A stretch of DNA of 35,833 nt from Candidatus Kaiserbacteria bacterium RIFCSPLOWO2_01_FULL_45_25 (GCA_001781415.1 MFLT01000009.1:1-35833); one strand, 5' to 3'. Positions 1-7,911 are shown, counted from the first letter of the stretch. The notes: generated by a model from the letters alone, not told the origin. Program-made: numbers and translations.

Positions 1-30
1 AAACACCTGTCACTTGTGACAGGTGTTTTA
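1..30 (+). terminator. Intrinsic terminator at the window edge
   Basis: Thirteen-base arms (1-13 and 16-28) form a near-perfect hairpin with a TT loop followed by a short T-rich tail. It presumably ends a gene lying to the left of the window. Confidence 0.7.
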
Positions 31-133
31 TTGTACGTAATCGGCAGCTATATGCCTCCAATCTTTACCGCTTTGATGACAGAACCATATTTCATAGTTT
101 AGTTTGAACTCACACTAAGGTGTAAGGGTATTC

Positions 134-166
134 AACAAAACTCCCTCTGGGGAGTTTTGTTTTTTA
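134..166 (+). terminator. Intrinsic terminator
   Basis: Arms 134-145 and 150-161 pair over 12 bases around a 4-base loop and run into a T6 tract. No gene lies between this and the first terminator, so it may end a longer upstream transcript or insulate the gene at 281. Confidence 0.75.
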
Positions 167-171
167 AAATG

Positions 172-191
172 TGTGATACTATCAAATTTGA
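172..191 (+). promoter_or_regulatory. Extended -10 promoter of the gene at 281
   Basis: TGTGATACT (172-180) fits an extended -10 element, and the 10-bp palindrome TCAAATTTGA (182-191) sits at the likely transcript start. This would give a leader of about 95 bases before the SD-led gene at 281. Inferred from sequence only. Confidence 0.45.
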
Positions 192-280
192 GAACTTCAC
201 CCGCAAGGGAGGGAAGGGCTCGCAAGCTAGGCGACTTCACCGTCACCTCATCTTTGTTCCAGTACTGAAGGAGAATACCG

Positions 281-673
281 ATGAAACGTTCCCTCATCTC
301 GCTGGCGGTGTTGCAGGCGACTGCACATGCCAAGTCCACGGAAACGCTGGCCGAAGCGGCCGGCTGGTTGAAGCCCATCATCACCAAGGAAATGAAGGCG
401 GGCACGCAGTCCATGCTGGCCGACGACCGCAAGCCGGTGCACATCCAGGCCGACAAGAAGCCGCGCTACATCAAGAAGATCAGCGGCCGCGAGGACCTGA
501 ACCCGGTGAGCCTGGCCGACAAGCGTCCGATCCACATCGGCGGCGGTTGCAGCGACATCGACCATGGTGGCGGCTCCGGCGGCATCAAGTGCCGTCCCGA
601 AGGCATCACGAAGCAGCATCCGGCCCAGTTCGGCCAGCAGCAGGTCATCGCTGCGTCGGTGGCCTTCGCCTGA
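281..673 (+). CDS. Orphan GC-rich protein with repeated ADxKPxHI motif
   Basis: A 130-residue protein I do not recognise. Start choice is firm: AAGGAG at 268-273 lies 7 bases before the ATG. The middle holds three copies of a short motif: ADDRKPVHI (47-55), ADKKPRYI (57-64) and ADKRPIHI (79-86). A Gly-rich stretch with two cysteines (C90, C104) follows. There is no transmembrane segment and only a weakly hydrophobic N-terminus. Third codon positions are strongly G/C, unlike the following chaperone operon, which suggests recent transfer or a different selective regime. It sits alone between a terminator at 134-166 and a run of hairpins at 672-886. The repeats could be a ligand-binding repeat or, more speculatively, core units of a precursor peptide, but no modification enzyme is adjacent. 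Overlapping frames on both strands are probably shadows of high GC. Confidence 0.6.
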   Translation: MKRSLISLAVLQATAHAKSTETLAEAAGWLKPIITKEMKAGTQSMLADDRKPVHIQADKKPRYIKKISGREDLNPVSLADKRPIHIGGGCSDIDHGGGSGGIKCRPEGITKQHPAQFGQQQVIAASVAFA

Positions 674-727
674 CCACGCGAAGTGGTCAAAGGCAACCCT
701 TCGTCCCACTCGTAGTGATACGAGTGG
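672..727 (+). other. Two strong hairpins after the orphan gene
   Basis: GACCAC/GTGGTC (about 672-688) starts inside the stop codon of the upstream gene. CCACTCGTA/TACGAGTGG (706-727) follows. Neither has a U-tract, so they are more likely RNA-stability or processing structures than terminators. Confidence 0.5.
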
Positions 728-759
728 CCCATAACGCCGCATCCGAAGGATACAGCAAC

Positions 760-786
760 ATGAAACACGAACTCGCTCTCGCTTAA
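760..786 (+). CDS. Possible 8-codon ORF (MKHELALA)
   Basis: An ATG at 760 with GAAGGA (745-750) nine bases upstream opens an eight-codon frame ending in TAA. It lies between the hairpins at 706-727 and about 803-825 and before the terminator at 856-886, which resembles the position of a leader or uORF-like peptide. The frame is too short to judge by coding statistics, and the claim rests only on the ribosome site and placement. Confidence 0.3.
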   Translation: MKHELALA

Positions 787-855
787 GACCACCGCCCTCG
801 GCCCAGAAACAGAGGAGACTCTGGTTCTCGAATAAACAAAAGCCTGTAGCCAGGC

Positions 856-886
856 AGCTCGCATAGACATGCGAGCTTTTTCTTTG
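856..886 (+). terminator. Terminator of the orphan gene transcript
   Basis: AGCTCGCAT (856-864) pairs with ATGCGAGCT (869-877) around AGAC, followed by TTTTTCTTT. It separates the GC-rich orphan unit from the chaperone operon. Smaller hairpins at about 803-825 and 842-855 precede it. Confidence 0.8.
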
Positions 887-900
887 TTCAAATATTGTTA

Positions 901-951
901 ATGCTAATTAACCAACTTTTATGTATCACACGTGATACATAAAAGTTGGTT
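901..951. repeat. 42-bp near-perfect palindrome with adjacent ATGCTAATTAA
   Basis: Arms 910-929 and 932-951 are perfectly complementary over 20 bases around a 2-base centre. The core TATGTATCAC-NN-GTGATACATA recurs upstream of aspS at about 12844-12865. ATGCTAATTAA (901-911) abuts it and also recurs there. With no U-tract and a position about 45 bases upstream of the grpE -35 box, it looks like an operator or a small repeat element rather than a terminator. Confidence 0.8.
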
Positions 952-995
952 ACTCTTATTTGAATAAGATAATTATTCAGTAGAACTTGATACTT

Positions 996-1030
996 TTGAC
1001 AAGAACCTTTTTCGAATTTATAATGCAGGC
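996..1030 (+). promoter_or_regulatory. Leaderless promoter of grpE-dnaK-dnaJ
   Basis: TTGACA (996-1001), a 17-base spacer and TATAAT (1019-1024) make a textbook housekeeping promoter. Only six bases separate the -10 box from the ATG at 1031, so transcription should start at or next to the start codon. No SD and no CIRCE element (TTAGCACTC-N9-GAGTGCTAA) is present. Confidence 0.85.
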
Positions 1031-1636
1031 ATGGTGAACAAAAAACATAAAGAAACAACTCAGGATGACGTAGAACTCACCAGCGAAGACACTGAAATAC
1101 ACGAACCTGAGCTTGAAGAATTAGAGGAAAAACAAAACGGATTTAACAACACCCTGCGCGACAAACTAAAGGTTTGCGAGGCAGAAAAACGAGAAATTTT
1201 AGAAGAATCACAGCGTACTAAAGCAGACTTCCTTAATGCCAAAAGACGACTGGAGGAAGAACGAAAGCGAGACCGCGAACGAGGGACTATCTCACACATC
1301 GAGGACTTGATTCCACTTTGCGATAGTTTCCAGGTGGCCATGAGTAACAAAGAAGTATGGGAAAAGGCAGATGAGAACTGGCGGAAGGGAATTGAGGGTA
1401 TCTACTCACAACTCCAAAACATTCTATCTAGCAATCAAGTATCGGTAATTAATCCAATACACACCACCTTCAATCCGCACCAGCACGAAGCACTCTCGAC
1501 CATCCCAGTCACCGACGAAAAAGAAGATCATATGGTAATGGCTGTGATTCAGATGGGTTACGAATTAAAGAAGACAGACAATACCACCGAAATCATTCGT
1601 CCCGCTCGAGTTATCATTGGAACCTTTGAAAAGTAA
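1031..1636 (+). CDS. grpE: Nucleotide exchange factor GrpE
   Basis: GrpE releases ADP from DnaK and works in the cytoplasm with DnaK and DnaJ in folding and heat-shock recovery. The 201-residue protein has an acidic, charged N-terminal tail (1-37), a long predicted coiled-coil helix (about 38-85) and the C-terminal beta domain with the family motif NPHQHEAL (148-155). Length is normal for the family. The start is fixed by the leaderless promoter six bases upstream. It is the first gene of the operon with dnaK 33 bases and dnaJ further downstream. No hrcA precedes it, so control is more likely through the upstream palindrome or another factor. Confidence 0.96.
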   Translation: MVNKKHKETTQDDVELTSEDTEIHEPELEELEEKQNGFNNTLRDKLKVCEAEKREILEESQRTKADFLNAKRRLEEERKRDRERGTISHIEDLIPLCDSFQVAMSNKEVWEKADENWRKGIEGIYSQLQNILSSNQVSVINPIHTTFNPHQHEALSTIPVTDEKEDHMVMAVIQMGYELKKTDNTTEIIRPARVIIGTFEK

Positions 1637-1669
1637 TTTAATCTCTTAGTACTTAACGAATAGAAGCAT

Positions 1670-3559
1670 ATGGCTAAAATTTTAGGAATTGACCTTGGAA
1701 CAACCAACTCAGCAATGGCTATTATTGAGGCTGGTGAACCAACTATTATCGAAAACACAGAAGGCAACCGTACCACTCCGTCTATCGTTGCTATCTCAAA
1801 GACCGGTGAGCGCCTCGCTGGCCAAATCGCCAAGCGCCAAGCGGTAACCAACCCGACCAACACCATCTACGGCATCAAGCGCTTCATGGGTCACACCTAT
1901 GAGGAAGAAGCGGTCCAGAAGGACAAAGCGATTGTGCCGTATGAAGTGAAGAAGGGTGCAGACGGCGGAGCGGTAGTAGTGATGGGAGACAAAGAATACC
2001 GTCCTGAAGAAGTTTCAGCGATGATTCTCTCAAAGCTCAAGGCAGACGCAGAAGCCAAGCTTGGTGAGAAAATCACTGAGGCAGTTATTACTGTACCAGC
2101 TTACTTCAACGACTCACAACGAAAGGCCACTCAAGACGCCGGACGTATTGCTGGACTTGATGTAAAGCGCATCATTAACGAACCAACCGCTGCCGCTCTC
2201 GCTTACGGTTTTAATAAAAAGAAGGATGAGAAGATTGTTGTCTACGACTTCGGAGGTGGAACCTTTGACGTTTCAGTCCTAGAGGTGGGAGACGATGTTA
2301 TTGAAGTTCAATCATCAGACGGAGATGCTCACATGGGAGGACGTGATATCGACCAAGGTATTGTACGTTTCCTCATTGATGAATTTAAGAAGTCTGAAGG
2401 TATCGACCTCGGCAAGGACAAGCTAGCCCTACAGCGCCTAGACGAAGCAGCTGAAAAGGCTAAGCACGAACTATCAACGACTACTGAAACTGAAATCAAC
2501 ATACCGTTTATTTCATCTGATGCTAACGGTCCAAAGCACCTTCTCATCAAACTAACTCGCGCTAAGCTCGAAGAGCTAGCTCATGAGTTTGTTGATAAGT
2601 CTATCGAAATTACCAAGCGAGCACTAGAAGCCTCAGGTCTCAAGAAGGAAGAGATTGATGAAATCATTCTTGTTGGTGGACAGACTCGTATGCCAGCTAT
2701 CGTGGCGGCTGTAAAGGCACTCTTTGGTAAAGAACCAAACAAGTCTATCAACCCAGACGAAGTGGTAGCCCTCGGTGCTGCTATTCAAGCTGGTATCTTC
2801 CAAGGAGATGTCCAAGACATCACCCTAGTAGACGTTATCCCTCTTTCACTCGGTATCGAAACCATGGGAGGCGTAAACACCAAGCTCATCGAAAAGAACA
2901 CTCACATCCCAACCAAGAAACAACAAGTGTTCTCAACTGCCGCCGATAACCAAACCTCAACCGAAATTCACATCGTCCAAGGTGAACGACCAATGGCGGG
3001 AGACAACAAGTCTCTTGGTAAGTTTGTGCTTGATGGAATTCCACCAGCACCACGCGGTGTACCACAGGTTGAAGTAACCTTTGATGTGGATAGTAACGGT
3101 GTACTTAAAGTTACCGCTAAGGATAAATCAACTGGCAAGGAACAATCAATCCGTATCGAAGCTAGTTCAGGACTCACTGAAGCTGATATCGAACGTATGC
3201 AAAAGGAGGCAGAAGATCATGCTGCCGAAGATGAAAAGAAGAAGGCGCTTATCGAATCTCGCAACGTCGCTGAACAACTTATCTACACGGCTGAGAAATC
3301 TCTCAAGGATCACGGTGACCAAATCCCAGCTGAGACCAAGACTGAAATTGAAGGCAAGGTAACTGAACTGAAGTCTGTCCGCGAGAAAGAAGATAAGGCA
3401 GCAATCGACACAGCGACTGAAGCCCTTTCAACTTCACTCCAGAAAATCGGCGAAATTATGCAGAAAGCCGCTGAGGCGAAGTCACAACCAGCAGATGGCG
3501 GTGGAGAAACAGTCCGAGACGCAGAAGTGAAAGACGAGCCGGGTGAAAACAAGGCCTAA
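1670..3559 (+). CDS. dnaK: Chaperone DnaK (Hsp70)
   Basis: ATP-driven Hsp70 that binds exposed hydrophobic peptides, cycling with DnaJ and GrpE. The 629-residue protein shows the ATPase motifs GIDLGTTNS (near residue 5), [29 protein letters not shown] and VGGQTRMP. The substrate-binding domain starts around residue 385 ([14 protein letters not shown]), and a helical lid ends in an acidic, low-complexity tail. Length is typical. The ATG follows grpE by 33 bases with at most a weak GAAG ribosome site. The C-terminal coding stretch (about 3480-3555) is slightly richer in G and C. Confidence 0.98.
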   Translation: MAKILGIDLGTTNSAMAIIEAGEPTIIENTEGNRTTPSIVAISKTGERLAGQIAKRQAVTNPTNTIYGIKRFMGHTYEEEAVQKDKAIVPYEVKKGADGGAVVVMGDKEYRPEEVSAMILSKLKADAEAKLGEKITEAVITVPAYFNDSQRKATQDAGRIAGLDVKRIINEPTAAALAYGFNKKKDEKIVVYDFGGGTFDVSVLEVGDDVIEVQSSDGDAHMGGRDIDQGIVRFLIDEFKKSEGIDLGKDKLALQRLDEAAEKAKHELSTTTETEINIPFISSDANGPKHLLIKLTRAKLEELAHEFVDKSIEITKRALEASGLKKEEIDEIILVGGQTRMPAIVAAVKALFGKEPNKSINPDEVVALGAAIQAGIFQGDVQDITLVDVIPLSLGIETMGGVNTKLIEKNTHIPTKKQQVFSTAADNQTSTEIHIVQGERPMAGDNKSLGKFVLDGIPPAPRGVPQVEVTFDVDSNGVLKVTAKDKSTGKEQSIRIEASSGLTEADIERMQKEAEDHAAEDEKKKALIESRNVAEQLIYTAEKSLKDHGDQIPAETKTEIEGKVTELKSVREKEDKAAIDTATEALSTSLQKIGEIMQKAAEAKSQPADGGGETVRDAEVKDEPGENKA

Positions 3560-3625
3560 CCTGCAGCTTTTGCAGTTAAGCGCCATCTGTGCCATAATCG
3601 GCCAAAAGCAGCATAATATTGCAGT

Positions 3626-4696
3626 ATGAAAGACTATTACCAAATACTCGGACTCCAGAAGGGAGCCTCAAAAGACGAGGTTAAAAAGGCTTTTCGTAAG
3701 CTCGCCGCTCAGTATCACCCAGACAAAAAGACGGGTAACGAAGAGAAGTATAAGGAGATTACTGAGGCCTATGCCGTCCTAGGAGACGATAAGAAGAAGG
3801 CTGAGTACGATACCTACGGCCATGCCTTTAATGGCGGTGGCGGAGGACAAGCCGGTGGCTTTGGTGGTTTCAACTGGGCAGACTTTGCTGGACAACAAGG
3901 TTTCAATGGCCAAGGGTTTGAATTTGATATCAGTGATATCTTTGAGAACTTTGGCTTTGGAGGACAGGCTCGTCAGAATCGCGGCCGAGACATCTCAATT
4001 GAAATCAACTTAAGTTTCAAAGAAGCTGTCTTTGGTAGTACTCGCAAAGTACTCGTAACCAAGAACTCAACTTGTGTTGAGTGTAAGGGAACTGGCGGCA
4101 AGCCAGAAGCTGGCACCACAACCTGTACTACCTGTAACGGTCAAGGAAAGGTGCGTGAGACTCGCCAGAGTATCATGGGTAGCTTCACCACTGTACGCGA
4201 ATGTAACGTCTGTATGGGACGTGGTCAGGTACCAAAGGAACGCTGTGGTCATTGCGCCGGAGCCGGTATCAAACGTGCTCAAGAAGAAATTGAAATCAAG
4301 GTACCGTCTGGTATCGAGAATGGGGAAGTGATTCGTATGACTGGTCGTGGTGAGGCTATCACCGCAGGCCAGCCAGGAGATCTCTATGTAAAGATTCATG
4401 TCGAGACTCACAACACCATCAAGCGCGATGGTACCACTCTCTTTACCACTCTCCCAATCAAGCTTACTGATGCACTACTTGGTGGTGATTACAAAATCGA
4501 AACTCTTGATGGCGTCATTGAACTAAAAGTTCCGGCCGGCGTATCACATGGCGAACTCCTACGCGTCAAAGAGCGCGGAGTCCCAACCGAACGTGGCCGC
4601 GGCGACTTCATGGTCCGCATCAATATCGAAATGCCAAAGAAGATGAGCCGCAAAGCTCAGAAATTGGTAGAAGAACTACGAGAAGAGGGAATCTAA
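3626..4696 (+). CDS. dnaJ: Co-chaperone DnaJ (Hsp40, type I)
   Basis: DnaJ delivers substrates to DnaK and stimulates its ATPase. The J domain (about 1-68) carries the HPD signature in YHPDKK. A Gly/Phe-rich linker (about 70-110) follows. Four zinc-binding CxxCxGxG repeats (CVECKGTG, CTTCNGQG, CNVCMGRG, CGHCAGAG) and the C-terminal substrate domains complete a type I DnaJ of 356 residues. The 66-base gap after dnaK contains a small CTGCA/TGCAG hairpin and a CATAAT box shortly before the ATG, so a second, nearly leaderless internal promoter is possible. The operon ends in the terminator at 4711-4744. Confidence 0.97.
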   Translation: MKDYYQILGLQKGASKDEVKKAFRKLAAQYHPDKKTGNEEKYKEITEAYAVLGDDKKKAEYDTYGHAFNGGGGGQAGGFGGFNWADFAGQQGFNGQGFEFDISDIFENFGFGGQARQNRGRDISIEINLSFKEAVFGSTRKVLVTKNSTCVECKGTGGKPEAGTTTCTTCNGQGKVRETRQSIMGSFTTVRECNVCMGRGQVPKERCGHCAGAGIKRAQEEIEIKVPSGIENGEVIRMTGRGEAITAGQPGDLYVKIHVETHNTIKRDGTTLFTTLPIKLTDALLGGDYKIETLDGVIELKVPAGVSHGELLRVKERGVPTERGRGDFMVRINIEMPKKMSRKAQKLVEELREEGI

Positions 4697-4710
4697 CTGA
4701 CTTCAAAATT

Positions 4711-4744
4711 AAAACCGGCCAGGACAAAGTCCTGGCCAGTTTTG
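4711..4744 (+). terminator. Terminator of the chaperone operon
   Basis: GGCCAGGAC (4717-4725) pairs with GTCCTGGCC (4729-4737) around AAA. Flanking AAAAC/GTTTT extends the stem and the tail is T-rich. Confidence 0.88.
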
Positions 4745-4796
4745 CTTTTCGTATTAGTTATCCCACACCACCCTCATATGCACAATAAAAAGGGAC

Positions 4797-4827
4797 TATA
4801 ATAATAGGAATACTCACAAAGTATTCC
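4797..4827 (+). promoter_or_regulatory. Promoter and 5' hairpin of the gene at 4832
   Basis: TATAAT (4797-4802) is followed by a hairpin GGAATACT/AGTATTCC (4807-4814, 4820-4827) ending five bases before the ATG. The likely transcript would therefore begin in or near the hairpin, with no SD site. Confidence 0.55.
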
Positions 4828-4831
4828 ATTT

Positions 4832-5317
4832 ATGGACAGCACGACTATTATTCACTTCCTGTCTGAATCAGCCTACCTTCTGGTAGTATTTGGAGTTTTT
4901 CTTATCTTTGCTATTTCTAAGGGAAGACAGTTTCTAATCAATATAATTTGCGGCCTATATTTCGCTCTTTTGATTACAGTCCATTTTCCATACTACGATG
5001 TACTACTAAAAGAAATAACCCACAGTTCAGTAGTTGCCGCAGTAAAGCTAATTGTTTTTGCTGTCATTACTATTCTTGCTACTTATCTCTTTAAGCGATT
5101 AATGCCGAGTGAATACCAGGAAGGGAAGTTTGAAAGTTTTCACAAAAAAATTGTTCTCTCGCTTGCTGCCACCATACTAGTAATGAGCTTTAGTTTTAAT
5201 GTGCTACCAGTAACCGAATTCCTAACCCCAGGCACACCAATTCAATCTTTATTTGCCCCACAACATTTATTCTTCTGGTGGCTTATAGCACCACTAGCTG
5301 TGATGTACTGGAACTAA
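4832..5317 (+). CDS. Small integral membrane protein, unknown
   Basis: A 161-residue protein that I do not recognise. Four hydrophobic segments are visible, at about residues 14-30, 36-52, 68-88 and 106-124, with a further hydrophobic C-terminal stretch (SLFAPQHLFFWWLIAPLAVMYW, about 139-160). Short basic loops (KGR, KRLMPSEY, HKK) suggest a multi-pass inner membrane protein. Codon use matches the housekeeping genes. It is monocistronic, between the dnaJ terminator and its own terminator at 5340-5367. No catalytic motif is visible. Confidence 0.75.
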   Translation: MDSTTIIHFLSESAYLLVVFGVFLIFAISKGRQFLINIICGLYFALLITVHFPYYDVLLKEITHSSVVAAVKLIVFAVITILATYLFKRLMPSEYQEGKFESFHKKIVLSLAATILVMSFSFNVLPVTEFLTPGTPIQSLFAPQHLFFWWLIAPLAVMYWN

Positions 5318-5339
5318 CTACCGACCTTCATGAATCAAG

Positions 5340-5367
5340 GAAAACCACACCTTATGGTGTGGTTTTT
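5340..5367 (+). terminator. Intrinsic terminator
   Basis: AAAACCACACC pairs with GGTGTGGTTTT around TTAT and ends in T6. It closes the unit of the membrane protein at 4832. Confidence 0.88.
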
Positions 5368-5382
5368 TACTGTTGTTGTTGC

Positions 5383-5516
5383 AAAATCCTCCGTCCGCTT
5401 TGCGGCGGGGGGGGTGAGTGCAACATATAAATACGCGTCGTCGGAGGACGACACCTATGCAGCAAAGAATACCTGGCTCACCCCCAATTGTATGGACTTT
5501 TCCATACAATTGGGGG
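5383..5516 (+). ncRNA. Candidate structured RNA with alternative pairings
   Basis: The segment holds a hairpin at about 5386-5410 (CCTCCGTCCGC with GCGGCGGGG), a short hairpin GTCGTC/GACGAC with a GGAG loop (about 5440-5455), and a 16-bp perfect hairpin (5481-5496 with 5501-5516). CTCACCCCC (5477-5485) can instead pair with GGGGGTGAG (about 5407-5415). The two folds exclude each other, as in attenuators. No known RNA family was recognised, and the U-tract after 5516 is poor. It lies upstream of the promoter of the gene at 5615. Confidence 0.35.
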
Positions 5517-5545
5517 GTGATATTCTTTACTTTTAGTCAAATCTA

Positions 5546-5578
5546 TGCTATAGTATAGGTGTGTCTGCTAGTGCAGAC
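5546..5578 (+). promoter_or_regulatory. Extended -10 promoter and 5' stem-loop of the gene at 5615
   Basis: TGCTATAGT (5546-5554) is an extended -10 box. The predicted start near 5561 is followed at once by the hairpin GTCTGC-TAGT-GCAGAC (5563-5578), which would cap the 5' end of the mRNA. The SD AAAGGAG is at 5601-5607. Confidence 0.6.
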
Positions 5579-5614
5579 TTGTTCATCACAACCCACAACC
5601 AAAGGAGCTAATCC

Positions 5615-6394
5615 ATGTACACAGAACCTACCAATTTTTTGGGGGTTCTGGTTGCAGGACTCTTGAAGATTGCCTTTCCACTATTACCAGACGTTCTGGT
5701 GATGCAAATAATGGCATTGCCTGCCGTTGTTCACCTTGGAATTCTGGCAGCAGGACTTCAAGTTGTTGCTTACATCCTTTACATTAGGGATGATGAGATT
5801 GACCCCAATCCTACAACATGGTTTATGTTTGCCTATGGCACTGGCTTACTTGCAATCATGGAGTGGGACAGCGATGCAACACCTGCTGAGCTTTTTTTGC
5901 CAACAGTCTGCGCACTCTTCTCGATCTATGTGTCGCTGAGATGCTGGATAAGAGCAAGAAAAGCTGATCCAAGTAGACTGTGGCCTAGGGGATGGTGGCC
6001 GGATGATTTCTGGGAGAAGGTTTCCTTCACCCTCGACATCATCATTACGGTCATCTACGTAGCAGCGTGGATATTGGGCGAAAGCTCGATTTTGACGAAA
6101 GAACAAAGGTATTGGGCAGTGCTCACATCTTTGTTCCTGTCGAACATCTCAACCTTTATCCAGTTCTATCCCATGCTTCACGAAACCCACCTCCATCCGG
6201 AGAGAGAGAATTCGAAGCCTTGGACAATCTGGGCGGCTGCCTATGGAACACTGGCACTAGTGACTTATCTCACCCACGGTGAGGTTTGGCATCACCTTAT
6301 GTTCTACCCACTGAGTAGCTGCTTCTTGCACTTGCTCATGGGTTGGCTGGCCAGACCAAGCAGACTCAAAGACAGGGTTCCTGTCCACGCGTAA
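5615..6394 (+). CDS. Seven-TM-like membrane protein with PQ-loop-like repeats
   Basis: A 259-residue multi-pass membrane protein. The start is set by AAAGGAG seven bases upstream. Two related halves are visible: VAYILYIRDDE..PNPTTWFMFAYGTGLL in the first and FIQFYPMLHE...SKPWTIWAAAYGTLAL in the second. Each is a hydrophobic helix, a charged loop, a P..W motif and then an AYGT helix. This internal duplication resembles PQ-loop/SWEET-type small-solute carriers, but that link is inference and no family is certain. Codon use (more CTG, fewer CTA/CGA) differs from the flanking housekeeping genes. It stands alone with its own promoter, 5' hairpin and terminator. Confidence 0.7.
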   Translation: MYTEPTNFLGVLVAGLLKIAFPLLPDVLVMQIMALPAVVHLGILAAGLQVVAYILYIRDDEIDPNPTTWFMFAYGTGLLAIMEWDSDATPAELFLPTVCALFSIYVSLRCWIRARKADPSRLWPRGWWPDDFWEKVSFTLDIIITVIYVAAWILGESSILTKEQRYWAVLTSLFLSNISTFIQFYPMLHETHLHPERENSKPWTIWAAAYGTLALVTYLTHGEVWHHLMFYPLSSCFLHLLMGWLARPSRLKDRVPVHA

Positions 6395-6406
6395 ATACCA
6401 CGCACA

Positions 6407-6440
6407 GACACTTCGGATTCCCAATCCGAAGTGTTTTTTA
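6407..6440 (+). terminator. Intrinsic terminator
   Basis: ACACTTCGGATT pairs with AATCCGAAGTGT around CCC, followed by T6. It closes the gene at 5615. Confidence 0.9.
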
Positions 6441-6477
6441 TTTATATAAACTAAGTTATAATTCCCGAGACTAAAAT

Positions 6478-7911
6478 ATGACAGCAGTTCCAAATTTTAA
6501 AACAGAATGGCAGGGCCCAATAATCATTATAGGTTTCGGATCAATTGGCAAAGGAACACTCCCTCTGATTTGTCGCCACTTAGAATTTAGTAACAACAAA
6601 ATTCATATTTTCGACCCAAGCATTTTAAATAAAAGTATTGCTGAACAATACCAGGCAAATTTTATTAACACTGCTCTTACTGCAGAGAACTACCAAGACC
6701 TCTTAGGAAATATTATAGATAATGACGATGAGCAATCACTAATCGTTAATTTGTCTGTGGATGTAGCTACAAAGGAAATCATCAAATTTGCTCAGGCCAA
6801 GAATGCTCTATACGTAGACACCTCAATTGATCCTTGGGCGGGATTCTATTTTAATGACAACCTTTCACTTAGTGAGCGCTCAAACTATGCACTTAGAGAA
6901 TCACTACTTGAATTAAGAACCACTAACCCTAGCCAAACAACGGCCGTTTCTTGTTGTGGAGCCAATCCGGGAATGGTATCTTGGTTTGTTAAACAAGCAC
7001 TATTGAACCTAGCCAAAGACCTTGGCCACGAGATAACAAAGCCGGCTACAAAAGCCGAGTGGGCAAACTTGATGATGACCCTAGGTGTTAAAGGTATACA
7101 CATAGCGGAACGTGACACGCAAAAATCCAATGTAGTTAGAGAACCTGGTCAGTTTATAAATACCTGGTCTGTTGAAGGATTAATGTTTGAAAGCACACAA
7201 CCAGCAGAATTGGGATGGGGTACACACGAAAAGACCATGCCAGAAGCCGCTGGTGTTCATGACTATGGGTGCAAAGCCGCTATATACATTGATAAACCAG
7301 CAGCCACTGTTAAAGTAGATACTTGGACCCCAAGCACTGGCAACCACTTTGCCTTTTTAATCACACACAACGAAGCAATCTCTATTGCTGACTACTTCAC
7401 TGTTAAAGATGGGGAAGAAGTTATTTATCGTCCAACCTGCCACTATGCATACAGACCAACCGATCTAACGGTAGATTCTTTAGATGAATTGTTTAACAAT
7501 AACAATGGCGTACCACAAACAAACTTAAAGATTCTTACCGAAGATGAAATTACAGAAGGTAACGATGAACTTGGCGTTCTACTTTACGGACACGATAAAA
7601 ATGCCTATTGGTATGGATCTCAACTTACCATCGAAGAGACTCGTGAACTGATACCCCACCAAAATGCTACAGGACTTCAGGTTGCTTCGGCGGTTTTGAC
7701 TGGAATCATTTGGGCTATTAACAACCCTCAAGCTGGTCTTGTTGAAGTTGATGAAATTGACTTTGAAGATTGTTTAAAAACACAAATGCCATATCTTGGA
7801 AAGGTTGCGGGTTACTACACTGACTGGAACCCTCTAAAGTCAGCTGGAAAAGATATCTCAACATTAGACAAAGAGGATCCATGGCAATTTAAAAATATTT
7901 TACTTCAATAA
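6478..7911 (+). CDS. hss: Homospermidine synthase
   Basis: Makes the polyamine sym-homospermidine from putrescine (or spermidine plus putrescine) with NAD as a prosthetic redox cofactor, in the cytoplasm. The 477-residue length equals the bacterial family norm. The N-terminal Rossmann motif GFGSIG (19-24) binds NAD. The saccharopine-dehydrogenase-like fold continues with VDTSIDPWAGFY, CCGANPGMVSWFVKQAL and GWGTHEKTMP, stretches typical of bacterial HSS. TATAAT at 6457-6462 lies 15 bases before the ATG and no SD is present. It is a single gene, with no other polyamine gene in the window. A relative such as carboxynorspermidine synthase is less likely because those proteins are about 400 residues. 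Confidence 0.92.
   Translation: MTAVPNFKTEWQGPIIIIGFGSIGKGTLPLICRHLEFSNNKIHIFDPSILNKSIAEQYQANFINTALTAENYQDLLGNIIDNDDEQSLIVNLSVDVATKEIIKFAQAKNALYVDTSIDPWAGFYFNDNLSLSERSNYALRESLLELRTTNPSQTTAVSCCGANPGMVSWFVKQALLNLAKDLGHEITKPATKAEWANLMMTLGVKGIHIAERDTQKSNVVREPGQFINTWSVEGLMFESTQPAELGWGTHEKTMPEAAGVHDYGCKAAIYIDKPAATVKVDTWTPSTGNHFAFLITHNEAISIADYFTVKDGEEVIYRPTCHYAYRPTDLTVDSLDELFNNNNGVPQTNLKILTEDEITEGNDELGVLLYGHDKNAYWYGSQLTIEETRELIPHQNATGLQVASAVLTGIIWAINNPQAGLVEVDEIDFEDCLKTQMPYLGKVAGYYTDWNPLKSAGKDISTLDKEDPWQFKNILLQ

Noticed and set aside
157..891. Several long overlapping frames on both strands around the gene at 281
   Set aside because: High GC removes stops in all frames. Only the 281 frame has an SD and a coherent repeat structure.
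910..951. Palindrome as a transcription terminator
   Set aside because: No U-tract follows on either strand, and a good terminator already lies at 856-886.
901..1030. CIRCE/HrcA operator before grpE
   Set aside because: The palindrome does not match TTAGCACTC-N9-GAGTGCTAA and no hrcA is present.
3560..3625. Small CTGCA hairpin between dnaK and dnaJ as a terminator
   Set aside because: Stem is only 5-6 bp without a U-tract; at most an mRNA processing site.
5404..5485. tRNA, 4.5S SRP RNA or tmRNA at the GGGGGTGAG...CTCACCCCC segment
   Set aside because: No T-loop GTTCRA, no CCA end, no SRP helix 8 motif and no tmRNA tag frame.
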